64,000 nucleotides of DNA from Candidatus Altimarinota bacterium (GTDB taxonomy: Bacteria > Patescibacteriota > Gracilibacteria > BD1-5 > UBA2023), in the NCBI GenBank assembly GCA_013268835.1, contig JABFSX010000009.1, positions 1 to 64,000 on the forward strand, in the 5' to 3' direction. Of this stretch, positions 30,986 to 43,000 are shown one piece after another. How positions within the stretch are numbered: position 1 is the first letter of the stretch; each line of letters starts with the position of its first letter. The translations under genes were made by a program, and so were the position numbers. Below the pieces are notes generated by a model that worked only from the letters and a program-made list of their open reading frames with translations, was not told where the DNA came from and did no database searches.

Positions 30986-32968
30986 ATGCAAAAAATATTA
31001 TCATTCATTTTCTTAATTGTATTTTCCATATCGTATCTTTCTCCTACGATTGGTAATGCTATAGATCCAGCTACGTCAGGACGCATACTTGATAATTTTA
31101 AAGAAAAGCAGGAGGAGATTCTTTTTGATTCAGCACCACTTGATATTACTGATGCAAGTAAGATTCTTGAACAAGAATATACTCTCAATTGACTTGATTC
31201 ATTAAAGGCTCGATTGAAAGGAATTGAATCGCTATATCAAGAAAAAAAAGAAGCTGTAGGAGAAGTGCGAATTTCACTTGAAAAAGCATTGGCGAATATT
31301 TCTGATTCTATTAAAACTACAGAAACATCGATTTCTGATACTGAAGCCGCTATAACTCAGAAAGATCAAAAAATTCAAGAATTACACGCAACGAGCGTCT
31401 CAATAAAGATGAAGATTCGTGAACATCGACAAATTATCCTCTCATATTTGGTTAATATTTATTCAGAATGAAATAATATTATCGATGAAACTGGGAAAGT
31501 TGATCTTATAAAGTGAATGATCTTAACAAGTGAGGATACTGATTTTTCACTTTCAGACATTACATATAAAACACTTGTTACTCAGATGTGACAGAAATTT
31601 GTAAATGAGTATCGTGATTTGGTTAGATCGTTATATCTTTCTCAAGTGCAGGAGAAAAAAGAAGAAAAACAACTTCAGGAATTGAAGATTGGACTTCAGG
31701 AACAGGCTAATACATTGATTACACAAAAAGCTGAGCAACAAAAACTTCTCGAGTATACACAATGACAAGAGGCTCTTTATGTTCAATATATAGCAGCACA
31801 GCAACAAGCTCAAGCTCAAGTTGAGAGTCTTTGGCAGGAGGCAAGTGATAAATATCAGGAATCATTTGAGACCCTTCTCACAAAGTATAATTGTAATAAA
31901 ACAAAGAAAACGAATGATATGATTCTTGAATGTGCTCGAATTCGTCAGTATTTTATTAATGAAAAAGAACTTGCAAAAAGTCAGTTTCAGGATGATACAT
32001 CAAACATTTTTTCTTGGCCAGTAGAGAGTCGTAGAATTACATCTTTTTTTCATGATTCAGAGTATTATCAGGCCCTTCGTAGTCATCATGAGGCAATCGA
32101 TATTTGAACTGAACAATGAAGTGATGTGATTGCCCCAGCTGATGGATATGTATACTTTGTTCTTCCTCCATTACCAGGTTGATATTCATATCTTGCCATT
32201 AAGCATCGAGATGGATATGTATCGGTATATTGACATCTTTCCGAGATTAATGTAGAAAAATATGAGTTTGTGAAAAGAGGTCAGTTGATTGCAAAAAGTG
32301 GAGGTGCACCAGGAACAGCAGGAGCCTGACCAATGACAAGTGGTGCTCATCTTCATTTTGAATTATGGAAAAATAGGGAACCAATCGACCCGCTTCGTCA
32401 TTTGTCCCTCGTTGGTATTGACTACTCTACACTTTTATCAGTATACCAAGATAAATTCATTACTGATTTAATCGAATATTCATGAACAGGAGCAGATACT
32501 ACACAATATAAGAAAAAATTTAATATTTATGGAAGTACTGAAATTGAACGACAGAAGTACCTTCTTTCAAAATATGCAACACCTGATTTTCAGAATTGGC
32601 AGATGTGGGTTGATACTGCTCTAGATGCGAAGATAGATCCAAGCTTTATGATGTGTATAGGTCTTGCTGAGACAACTCTTTGAAATCATCTTAAAACACC
32701 ATTCAATATATGAAATATTGGTAATACTGATAGTGGATCAACCTATTCTTTTGCTTCCCCTCAAGAATGACTTACTTGGATGACAGCAACATTTAATAAT
32801 AGATTTCTTTGAAAGTATACCAAAGTAAGTGAGCTTTCTCGTTGGTGAAATATTGATGGCTCGATATATGCATCATCAAATTCAAATTGGCATAATAATA
32901 CTATTCGTTGTTTATCTGCACTGAAATGAGAATTTGTTGAAGATGGATTTGAATTTAGACTTAAGTAA
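30986..32968 (+). CDS. Secreted M23 peptidase fused to glucosaminidase/lysozyme-like domain
   Basis: The product is 660 aa. The signal peptide is MQKILSFIFLIVFSISYLSP. Residues about 40-330 form long coiled coils, as in EnvC-type proteins. The M23 domain at about 360-475 has zinc ligands in HHEAIDIGTEQGSDVIAPAD and GAHLHFELWKNREPIDPL. The C-terminal about 150 residues resemble a FlgJ/lysozyme-like fold: MMCIGLAETTLGNHLKT with a candidate catalytic Glu, followed by PFNIGNIGNTDSG. So one protein could cut both peptide and glycan strands. It has a strong bidirectional terminator. Cell division or attack on a host wall are both possible. There are many UGA glycines (YGHLSE, GAGPM). Confidence 0.88.
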
Positions 32969-32970
32969 AT

Positions 32971-33010
32971 AAAAAAATCCCCTAGAAATTAATTTCTAGG
33001 GGATTTTTTT
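32971..33010. terminator. Bidirectional terminator, wall hydrolase and valS
   Basis: A long perfect stem (ATCCCCTAGAAATT paired with AATTTCTAGGGGAT) is flanked by seven A and seven T. It lies 3 bp after the hydrolase stop and overlaps the valS stop. Confidence 0.92.
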
Positions 33011-35657
33011 ATTTGAGTTTACTATATTTTTCTTCAAGTTTTTCTAGTTGTTCTCGGGCTAGATTTTTTTTATCCATTTCTATACGAATTATTTTCTCAG
33101 GAGCATTTTTAGTAAAAGCACTATTTGATAGTTTTACTTCAAGAGTTCGTATATATTCCTTCTTTTCATTAATAAGGCTCATAATCCTTTCTTTTTCTAT
33201 CTGAATACCAGCTATATCAATTTCGTTATGAATATATATTTCTACGGAGCCACAAATACCGTAGGCATAATTTTGAGGATCTCTCTCTTTTGGATTGATA
33301 ATGAGGTTATCGATCCGTCCAAGTCCTGCAAGAAGTGTTTTATTTGCCTCAAGATTACTTACCATATCGGTTTTAGCCTTGAATATCGTATCATGATATT
33401 CTCCTGGTTTAATTCAAGATTCTGCACGAATATTTCGAATAGTTCTTACTATCTCCCATATTTGTTCTAGATTTTTTTCCTCTCTCATATCACGTTCCAT
33501 TGCTATAGTTGGCCAAGAACTTGTTGCAAGTATTCATCCTTCTGTTATATATCAATAGAGTGTTTCAGTAATGTGAGGAATATATGGATGCATAAGAGCA
33601 ATAATATCAAGAACACAGAGCGATATAACCTCCTTTCCAAATTTAGAATTTTCTTTTTCTATTTTATATGCTTCTATGGCGATATCAGCAAACTCATCAC
33701 GAACAAACGTTATAAGCTCTGATCAAATACTTGAAAAATTATAAGAATCCATACCGCCTGTAAGGCGCTCAGTGATCATAGAAAGACGAGAAAGAATCCA
33801 TATTTCATATGGGAGAAGCTCTGATCTATTTTCAGTAATTTTTTTTATGAGATCTTTTCTGGAATCAGCAATATATCCCACATTCATCCAAGCAAATCTA
33901 ATAATATTCCAAAATTTATTAAGAAATAATGAATATTCTTCCACTGTCTTCATAGAAAAATTTAGATTGTTTCCTGGCGTATTTCCAAGAGTAACAGCAA
34001 GACGAAGAGCATCAGTCGAATAAGTATCTATTACTGACAAAGGATCAATTACATTCCCCCAGCTTTTGCTCATTTTTTTTCCACTTTCATCAAGAATAAG
34101 GCCGTGAAGATAGATCGTCTTAAAAGGAGTTTCTCAGGTATATTCATATCCCATGAGAAGCATTCGTATTACCCAGAAGAATAGGATATCATATCCAGTT
34201 TCAAGTACATTTGCTGGATAGTACTTTTTAAAAAATTCACTTGGATTTTCAAAATCCCAATCAAGAATAGCAAAGGGCCAAAGTGCAGATGAAAACCAAG
34301 TATCAAGAACATCATCATCACGTTTCACATTAATCTCACCGTATTTTTCAAAAATAGAGCTCGGATCTCGAGTTACTCAGAGTAGTTCACCAGTTTCTTT
34401 ATGATAATAAGCTGGTATCTGATGTCCCCACCAGAGTTGCCGTGATATACACCAATCACGAAGATTGTATATCCAATCTTCAAATGTTTTATTGAATCTT
34501 TCCGGAACAATTTTAAATTCTCATTTTTTATATCCAGCAGTCACTTTTTCAGCCATAACGCTTGCTTTTACAAACCATTGTGTAGAAACAACTGATTCTA
34601 TACGACATTGGCTTCTTGAGCAGAATCACACACTATGTGTATATGGTTCTATGCGAACAAGATTTCATTTACTTTTAAGTAACTCTACAATATTACTTCG
34701 AGCTTCACCAATAGCAGATAATCATGCAAATACTCATGCTTCACTACTCATAAGTCCAGTTTTATCAATAACACGATAGTCTGTTCTGAGTCAATGACGA
34801 CGAGCAATATCAAAATCAGAAGGATCATGGGCTGGTGTTACTTTTACTACACCAGTTCAAAATTCCATATCAATGGATTCATCACCAATAATAGGAATTT
34901 CTCTATTGATAATTGGAAGAATAACGTTTTTTCCAATAAGCTTTTTATATCTTTTATCCTTTGGGTGTACCGCAACAGCCATATCTCCCAATAAAGTTTC
35001 AGGACGGGTAGTGGCTACAAGTAGCTCTTTGTCAGATCATGCTACAAAGTAGTTAATGTAATACATTTTCTCATCAACTTCTTTGTGATCAACTTCAATA
35101 TCTGATATAACTGACTCTATTCATGGTGAATAGTTTACCATATACTCACCACGGTATATGAGTCATTTATTATATAGGTCAACAAATATTTTTTCAACAA
35201 GCTTATTATTTTTCTCATCAAATGTAAATCGTTCCATATCCCAATTCACAGATGCCCCCATTTTTTTTACTTGACCTTGTATATTCCCACCATATTCATC
35301 TATCCATTTCCAGCATTCATCTAAAAATTTTTCTCGACCAATTATTTTCCTTGAAGATCCATTTTTTTCGAGACGTTTTTCTACTTGAGCCTGAGTGGCA
35401 ATACCAGCATGGTCAGTTCCAGGTATCCAGAGTGTTGAGTCTCATTTCATTCGATGGTAACGAGTCATAATGTCTTCTATGGAAAGCGTAAGAGCATGTC
35501 CAAGATGAAGATTTCCTGTTACATTTGGTGGTGGTATTGGTATATAGAATGTTGATGATGTATTTTCATTTGGGGTATATATTTTTTTATTTTCCCAGAG
35601 TTCTTGACTCATTGGTTCATGTATTTTTGGGTCATATTGTTTTGGAAAATCAGACAT
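33009..35657 (-). CDS. valS: Valyl-tRNA synthetase
   Basis: This class I synthetase, 882 aa, charges tRNA-Val and edits threonine. Motifs are [18 protein letters not shown] (HIGH box), [16 protein letters not shown], the editing-domain [17 protein letters not shown] and [41 protein letters not shown] and [19 protein letters not shown]. The C-terminal valine-specific coiled coil is present ([18 protein letters not shown]). UGA glycines occur throughout. The start [18 protein letters not shown] gives the normal N-terminus. It stands alone between convergent and co-directional neighbours. Confidence 0.97.
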
Positions 35658-35725
35658 AGTAGGGAAGATATGGGGTAGATATTTTTTATAGGATATTCAT
35701 TTTTTTTTCTTTTGCAAGGATCGCC

Positions 35726-37126
35726 CTATTTCCATATTCGCATAACTACAACTAGAATTGTTCGAAGAAGAATGGCAATATCAAGAAAGGCTGAATAGTG
35801 TTCGATATAATATGTATCTAGTGCAACCTCTTCTTTAAATGTATTCTTGTCTCTTCCATATACTTGAGCCATTCCTGTGATTCACGGTTTTATTGTAAGT
35901 ACTTGTTTATCGGACTCATCATATAGCTTTATTTCCCTTGGTTGATGAGGTCGTGGTCCTATGAGCGACATATCCCCAATAAGTACATTGTAGAGTTGAG
36001 GAAGTTCATCTATTGAAAGTTTTTCTATCCAACGTCACCAAAGCATTTTTCTTGGATCGTTAGAGATTTTATAGAGGGGTCATTCACGAGTATTTTTTTC
36101 TTTTTTTAACTCCTCTTCATATGCCATAGCATTATCAATAATCCCATATTCTTCTTTTGTACAGTATTTCCAGTACATATATCGGAACTTATAAAGTGCA
36201 AATATTTTACCATTTTGTCATATTCTCCTATTTTTATATATTACTGGACCAGTTGAATCACTAATAAATATTCAAATAGATACTATTATAAATACTGGTA
36301 GTAGTATAATTATAGATACTGTAGATATTACTATATCAAATATTCTTTTTCAAATTCTCCCCCATGCTGTTATTGATACGGGTATGAGTTCTATCATTGG
36401 TATTCATCATATCCAATTTTCTCTTACTGTATTAATAGGGGTTTGGTGTGATATTTTTGGATACATGAGGGGTATTCAATATATTTTTGCTAAATTAAAT
36501 ATATTTCATATATTTTCTTGATTATCAGTATATATAATACTATTAATTTTTTTATCTCTAATTATTTGTTCGATAGTATCTATTTCATCTGGTTTTTTGC
36601 ATATGTACGAATAGAATTCATTTTCATTAAATGGATTTTCTCAAATTGAAATAAGTAATATGCTTTGTTTCTTTATTTTTCATTTTTTATATAATATACT
36701 ATATACTGTATATATAGTATATCTTATTGATACAGTAAATATTGTTGCGATAATATATGTGTATAATATTATGAGTCTTGGAATTTCATGATTAAATATG
36801 AATCCAGTTGAAAGATAAATAAAACCAATATAAATAAAGAACCAAAAAAAACTATATGTTAGAATGAGTCTAATTTCTTCTACTATAGGAGTATTTTCTC
36901 TTAATGAGTAAAGTCATCATCGAAGAAAGACAATGCACCAGATAATTATACCTGATATAACAAATGGTACAAATTGTTCATAAGAGATATATGGTATTGG
37001 AAGCTGAATAAATGGTATCCAATCACGCATAATTCGAAGTGAGTATGCTATAAAAAAGGCCCCAGTAACTCAGATGATTTCAAGAATAGTTGTGAATAGA
37101 ATTTTTTTAATGTATGTATGTGACAT
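35726..37126 (-). CDS. Polyprenyl-phosphate sugar-1-phosphate transferase
   Basis: This is a membrane initiating glycosyltransferase, 466 aa, that moves a sugar-1-phosphate onto undecaprenyl phosphate to start exopolysaccharide or glycan synthesis. The N-terminal half has four or five helices and a CoA-binding-like linker. The catalytic domain near residue 270 shows GPVIYKNRRIGQNGKIF, YKFRYMYWKYCTKEEYG, KISNDPRKMLWGRWIEKLS, DELPQLYNVLIGDMSLIG, PRPHQPREI and KPGITGMAQVYGRDKNTF. The usual length is 450-480 aa. The sugar cannot be told from sequence. It is divergent from the LemA-like gene, 78 bp apart. No other polysaccharide genes are nearby. Confidence 0.92.
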
Positions 37127-37204
37127 ATTGATAGTATATCTAAGTAAGAGATTTTGCAAATTGTTCCTTGATTTTCAGATACTTATATATAATATATTAA
37201 CTAT

Positions 37205-37717
37205 ATGAATTCATTTTTTATTATATCTGTAGTCGTATTTCTGGTTGTTTTATTTTTCTGTTATTTGGGCGTTTTTTTATTCCTGAAGGAAAAAATAAGA
37301 AGAATAGAATTTTTTGTTGTAGATATTTTTTTGCAAAAAATATCAAAAGTTCCTGCACTTATCGAGGTTATGAGACCATATGTTATAGATGAAAAAAAAT
37401 CATTTGAACTAATGACTCGACTCCATTCAGAAGCAATAATCCATGAGTATACGCATATACCAGTTATTATGGAACATAATGCTCGGATTAATGATCAATA
37501 CGCATTTTTGATGAGACTCTCTATGGCAATCCCAGAATTACAAAAAAATTCATATTTTATATATATACGAGATTATATTATTGATTATGATCGCCATATG
37601 CGAGGTAATTTACCAGAATATAATCGTCTTATAAAGAACTGGAATAGATTTATTTATATTAAAAATATAACTATCATAGGATATTTGCTGCCTGGAAGGG
37701 AAAAGGTTGAATTATAG
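37205..37717 (+). CDS. LemA-like membrane protein
   Basis: The product is 170 aa. An N-terminal helix (FIISVVVFLVVLFFCYLGVF) is followed by an all-helical region with the LemA layout: VPALIEVMRPYVIDEKKSFE, RLSMAIPELQKNSYFIYIRD, YDRHMRGNLPEYNRLIKNWN and IGYLLPGREKVEL. It is somewhat shorter than typical LemA (about 185 aa). LemA proteins are anchored with the helical bundle in the cytoplasm or outside and have no settled function. The gene has no UGA codon. It converges on lgt with one base between the two stop codons. Confidence 0.6.
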   Translation: MNSFFIISVVVFLVVLFFCYLGVFLFLKEKIRRIEFFVVDIFLQKISKVPALIEVMRPYVIDEKKSFELMTRLHSEAIIHEYTHIPVIMEHNARINDQYAFLMRLSMAIPELQKNSYFIYIRDYIIDYDRHMRGNLPEYNRLIKNWNRFIYIKNITIIGYLLPGREKVEL

Positions 37718-37718
37718 T

Positions 37719-38480
37719 TTATGCTCCTCGTTTCATCTTTATGTATACTAAAAGTAGACCCCCGATTAACATCGGTATTGTATATATTATTCCTAGTGTT
37801 ACCCAATTAGTTCATAAAAGATATCAAATATGGCTATCTGGAAGTCGAAACTGTTCCGATATTATACGAGCAATAGAGTATCAAATTAAAAATATTCATG
37901 AGAATATTCATGGTTCATTTTTTCTTAAAAATTTAAAAAAAAGTAGCATTACTATAGATAAACATACTCATTCTAAAATCATTTCAAATAATGGTGAAGG
38001 AAAGTGCTTGATTCCCTGTATCGTCATCGGAAAATATCCATCATATGGAGTATATCATGGAAGCTCTTTATTTATCCAATTGCCAATTCTTCAAAATCAT
38101 ATAGCAACAGGTATGATAATTGCAATTGTATCTATGATCTTCCAAAATTTATAACTATATTTTTTACTAAAAAGATAGACTGCTAGTATTGTGCCTATGA
38201 ATCACCCATGAAAACTCATTCATCATTCCCATATTGATATTATTTTCAATGGATTTTCTATAAAATACGATAAGTTATAGAGTATAACGTATCAAATACG
38301 TCATCCAATGATAATTCCAAAAAATAGAAAAGAGAGAAGTGAGTCGATATGACTAGCTTCCTTAAATAAAAGATATTTTTTCACAAAAAAGTAACAAACT
38401 ATAAATCCCATTGCGTAGGAAAGTCAATACCAAGTTGGAGCTATATGGAGATTGAAAATAGATAATTCAAATATATACAT
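37719..38480 (-). CDS. lgt: Prolipoprotein diacylglyceryl transferase
   Basis: This membrane enzyme, 253 aa, attaches diacylglycerol to the lipobox cysteine of prolipoproteins. Seen: HIAPTWYGLSYAMGFIV, the conserved GGRIGYVILYNLSYFIENPL, IWEGGMSFHGGFIGTILA with the essential region HGG, VAIGFGRIGNWINKELPG (Lgt signature with R and N), PLFEMILEG and SEQFRLPDSHIGYLL. Nearly every conserved glycine of the signatures is UGA, so a standard-code annotation shatters this gene. Its presence shows that lipoproteins are made. The stop lies one base from that of the LemA-like gene. Confidence 0.96.
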
Positions 38481-38588
38481 ATGACTATAGAATTTATATA
38501 ATACAATATTTTATCTGTTTTGTGAAGGGATTTTTTTTGATTTTTCCTTTCGAGTTGATAGAATACAGATTAATCATATTAATTTTCT

Positions 38589-39968
38589 ATGAAAGGCAAG
38601 GCATTTTTATTTATAGTCATATCATTATTGCTTACTGCCTCTATAGTAGTTCTTGCTTCATCTTCCTCTTTTACTATTAAAGGGGTTTTTAATACACAAA
38701 ATTGATGGACTGGTGGTATTTACGACCTTTGATGAAACCTTGTTTGAAAGCCATGAAGAGTTGATTTTGACTCTAGTTCTGGAATTATTACTTCTACTGG
38801 ATCTTTTTCTGGTACTTTTTGGATTGGGAATGTTGGTTGGACATCATTTTCACATGATATTCCTGGGCAGGAGATGGTTATTCAATGCCCAGATGACATT
38901 TTAAATATCGCAACGCAACTTTGTTATATCTCAGGGGCTGCTTGGAGCAAGAATGCTGGATGGATTATATTTTGAAGTGGTGCCCTTGGCTCAGGTTCCG
39001 GAGCATATTACAATCCAAATACTGCATCTATATCTGGTTGGGGATGGAATAGATGATTATGATGGGTTCCTCTTTGGTCTGGATTAAGTGGATCATTGGC
39101 ATTTTCTGCTTCTCCTATTGCACCTTTGGCGTCAGTATCGTTACACTTTGTATCCAAAATCGCTATTGTTGGTAATATTGCTGGAACGAGAGTATACTCT
39201 GTGAGTAATAGTTGAATTACAAATCAGGACGTATGATATACATATAAGACGGTTAATCATGCAAGTATTTTGAATTTGATACGAAAGAATATTGCTCTCA
39301 TGACAAGAAATATTAGTCCTGCAGTTATAGCTGATGAGACTACCGCTAATCCATTTGATTTTATAGTTAAAAATGTAGACTTTTCTTTTGATCCTTCTTG
39401 ATATCTTTCAAGTTGAAAAAGAACAATTATTGTAAGATGATGAGATGTTATTATGACTGGAACTGGTATAAATGCTGATCCTGTAGCTTTAACTAAGCCA
39501 ATTTGAATAATTGCACTCAAAGATGATACCTGAAGTGGATGAAATATCATAATTTCTGAGAATGTAAAGAGGATATCTGCTTATATGTATGCAGAATGAA
39601 GTATTTTCTCTTGAGAGAAGTCAGCTACGGGATTGATTGTGAAATATACTGATTGATGACCATTTAATATTCCACAATGACAATTGTATATTAGAGGTCT
39701 TGCTGCATCAAAAAATACTATTGGTGGAGCACAGCAATCTCTTCCTACGCCAGTTTGTCCTGTATTGATATCAGTCTGTGACTTGGTCACAGCTAAGTGA
39801 TATGATTGGGATTATTTTAGGATTTTTGATCCAAGCGACTCTTCCCAAAGAGCTATCCCTACTATCAGGAATAGTGAGTTTCCTACTGTTATTCAAGATT
39901 CAGTAATGATTATTGATTATGATGAATGAATACTTACTGATCCTCCTCCAGGATTTCGGGAAATGTAA
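38589..39968 (+). CDS. Secreted surface protein with IGW-type repeats
   Basis: The product is 459 aa. The signal peptide is MKGKAFLFIVISLLLTASIV. Tryptophan-rich repeats follow: GAAWSKNAGWIIFGSGALGS, then ASISGWGWNRGLGWVPLW, resembling the AWSENIGWI-type repeats I recall from Patescibacteria surface proteins. The middle part is beta-rich. The C-terminal part includes DPSDSSQRAIPTIRNSEF and ends GILTDPPPGFREM. Four cysteines lie in the second half. There are many UGA glycines. It precedes the giant adhesin by 50 bp on the same strand, with no terminator between, so the two are probably co-expressed and may assemble together. No enzyme motif was seen. Confidence 0.75.
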
Positions 39969-40018
39969 CCGGCTCTACTCTTTGTTTCTATAATCTATTT
40001 TTTTTCCACTTCATTTTT

Positions 40019-43000
40019 ATGAAAAAATATCTTTTTTTCACTTTACCGATTCTAGTGTTTGTTTCTCTTTTTCAATCACTAAATGCTATTTCTTATCCAG
40101 GATTTGTGCCTGTCTGAGAAGCAACGGGTGGATTATTCTCAGTGTATTTTGATAATATGTTTTCTTGATCATCTATTACTGATACTACTCTTGATTATTC
40201 TAAGGGCTGTACTCAGCCAAATGAAGTGGTAAGGTGATTTACAAGTACTGGTTTACTGCTTTGTATCTTTACAGTTTCCTCTACTACAACTGGATTTACT
40301 GGGGATCTTGTAGGTTCAGGGCATTATATTCCAAAGTATAGATCAAGTGGTACAGGTATAACTAACTCTCAAATATATGATAATAGTGGTTCTACTGTAA
40401 CAATAGGTACTGGTGTAGTGAGTTCTGTATTAACACGACTAGACGTCCTTGGTGGTGATATAAAAGTTAATGGTGTAACTATTGGACAAGGGGGGCTCAT
40501 ATCTTCTGGTCCAGTTTGAAATATAGCATTTGGAATTTCAGCTTTATCTAGTAATATGTGAGGATTTTGAAATACGGCAATTGGTCATTGGGCAGGATTG
40601 GCTATAAATGCATCAGATAATAATACATTTCTATGATATTATGCTGGTTCAGGGGTGACTTGATCAAGAAATATTGCTATTGGGGCAAATGCACAGGTTC
40701 CTAATAATGCATCAGATGATCAACTCTCAATAGGGAATTGGATATATGGTCTTGGAGGAAATATTGGTATTGGTACTAATGCTCCTACTGCTAAGTTTGA
40801 TATCAATGGTTCATTTAGGCTACGTATTCCAGCAGTACCTTGAATGGTATTGACTGCCACAGATGCTCTCGGTAATGCTACTTGGCAAACTTTCATAGCC
40901 TGAAATGCTTATGCAACAGGTATTATTATACCACCAGGCTCAAATAATTATCTTGCAAAATTTCACTCTGCAGGATCTGGTATTGTTGCATCAATACTCT
41001 ATGAGAGCGGGGGATACATTGGTATTAGTACATCTAATCCAGGGGCAAAACTCGAGGTAAATGGCAATACTATACTGAATTGAAATGTAAGGATAACGGG
41101 TGGCTTGCCATCTTCAGGTAAGGCTCTTACTGCTTTGGATGCATCAGGTAATGCTACATGGTCTGATATGGTACTTACGGGTGGTACAGCAAACTATATA
41201 GCTCGTTGGCTTACAGCAACAGGGTTAACAACGGGCTTGATATATGATGATGGTTTTAATGTTGGTATTGGAACTAGTGCACCTTCAGCAAGACTAACTA
41301 TTGATAGTGGTCTTCCAAATACAGGTTGACTCAGATTTACCCGACTAACAGCAGCGAGTCCATTATATAGCTGACAGAATGTTGGATTAGGGCTCGATCT
41401 GTCATGAAATGTTGTAACGGTAAATAAGGGTGATGTCATTGTGTATGATGGAATATCTGGTGCTGCTGGTGCTGCACTGAGTCCAAATCCAAATAATACA
41501 ACAAAGCAAATTCAATATGACTTTAATAAGTATTTCAATATTCCAGCAAGACAATCTTTTGTTGTAACTGATGGTGCAAATCCATGAAAAAGTGCACCAT
41601 ATATTTCGAGTAATGGAGCATCTTCTGTTTGTGATTGGACTGGAAATTTTGGTACTGGAGTTGCTGGTGCTTGTCCTGGATGAGTACTTCCAGGTTCTCC
41701 CTATAATAGTTTCACCATGTCAGCTCGTACCCCAACGAGTAATTGATATTGATATCAATTAGCCTTAGCATATCGATGAGATATTCCACTCATGGCTCGT
41801 TCAGGTAAATATAAGAATACTGATTATGGTAGTGGTCTTTATATTGGTGCCACCAATACTCCTGCTCCTTGGATGAAAGTATTTACAATACCAGTGAATC
41901 ATGTTGAATGGTTTTTTATTGATACTTGATATGATGGTCAATGGAATGCTACAGGTACACCATGACAAGTTGGTATAGGTACTGATAATCCTAGTTATCA
42001 TGTTGAATTAAAATGAACTGAGACAACAGCGCAAACACAATTACATATTGGTAGAAATATACAGTCTACAACTTATGGTAAGCCATTTCTACGTTTTTGA
42101 ATGAATGGTGGAACAGCAGTTAATAATCTTCAAACTATTTGATTTGGTAAATCCGCAACTTCTACTGAACTTTCTGCAGCAGAAATTGGTTTTCTTACTA
42201 CTTCTGTAGCATGAAATACTCAAGGTGATATAGTATTTGCTAATCGAAATGGAACTACTAATGTTGCCCCAGTAGAGGTTATGCGCATAAGGAGTAATGG
42301 AAATGTGGGTATTGGTACGAATGCTCCATCTGAGAAATTACAGATTGCAGGAACTGGTTCATTCTATGGTCTTCGAGTAACTTCAGGTGCAACTAATAAT
42401 TATGTACTTACATCTGATGCAACGGGTAATGGTTATTGGAAAGCTGTTACTGCTACGACAGTAACAGCCAGTGGTATTATTAGCTGAAGTGGTTCAGCAA
42501 ATTATCTTTCAAAATTTTGAGCTACAGGAACGGGTATTTTTGCCTCAAATGTTTATGAGAAATCTACGGCAAGTGGTATGTATATCGGTATTGGAACCAT
42601 TAATCCAAGAGCAAAACTTGAAATAGATTCTTGATTTGCAAATGTTTCGGGTATTCGATTTACTAATCTTACTACGAATTCTCCACTTACGGCCACTGGA
42701 ATGGTTTCAGTAGGTGTAAATGGCTCTGGTGATCTTGTTGCCATATCACCAGTGAGTAATATCGCTGTGTATACTGCATTACCCCCTTCTTCTCCACCAT
42801 CGCCAAATCCTGATTTTGCCAATACAAGAATCTCATACGATTTTAATAACTACTTTGCTATTGATACAAAACAATCTTTTGTAGTTAGTAAGGGTGATTC
42901 TCATGGTGATAATGCTCCATATTTTTCAGAGAATGCAGTATCCTCTAATTGTAGAAGAGCAGGAACATTGACCCCTTATTCTCCTATCGATTGTGAAATT

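Noticed and set aside
37741-38154. Plus-strand 137-codon ORF
   Set aside because: It is the antisense shadow of lgt, whose minus-strand product carries all Lgt signatures once UGA is read as glycine.
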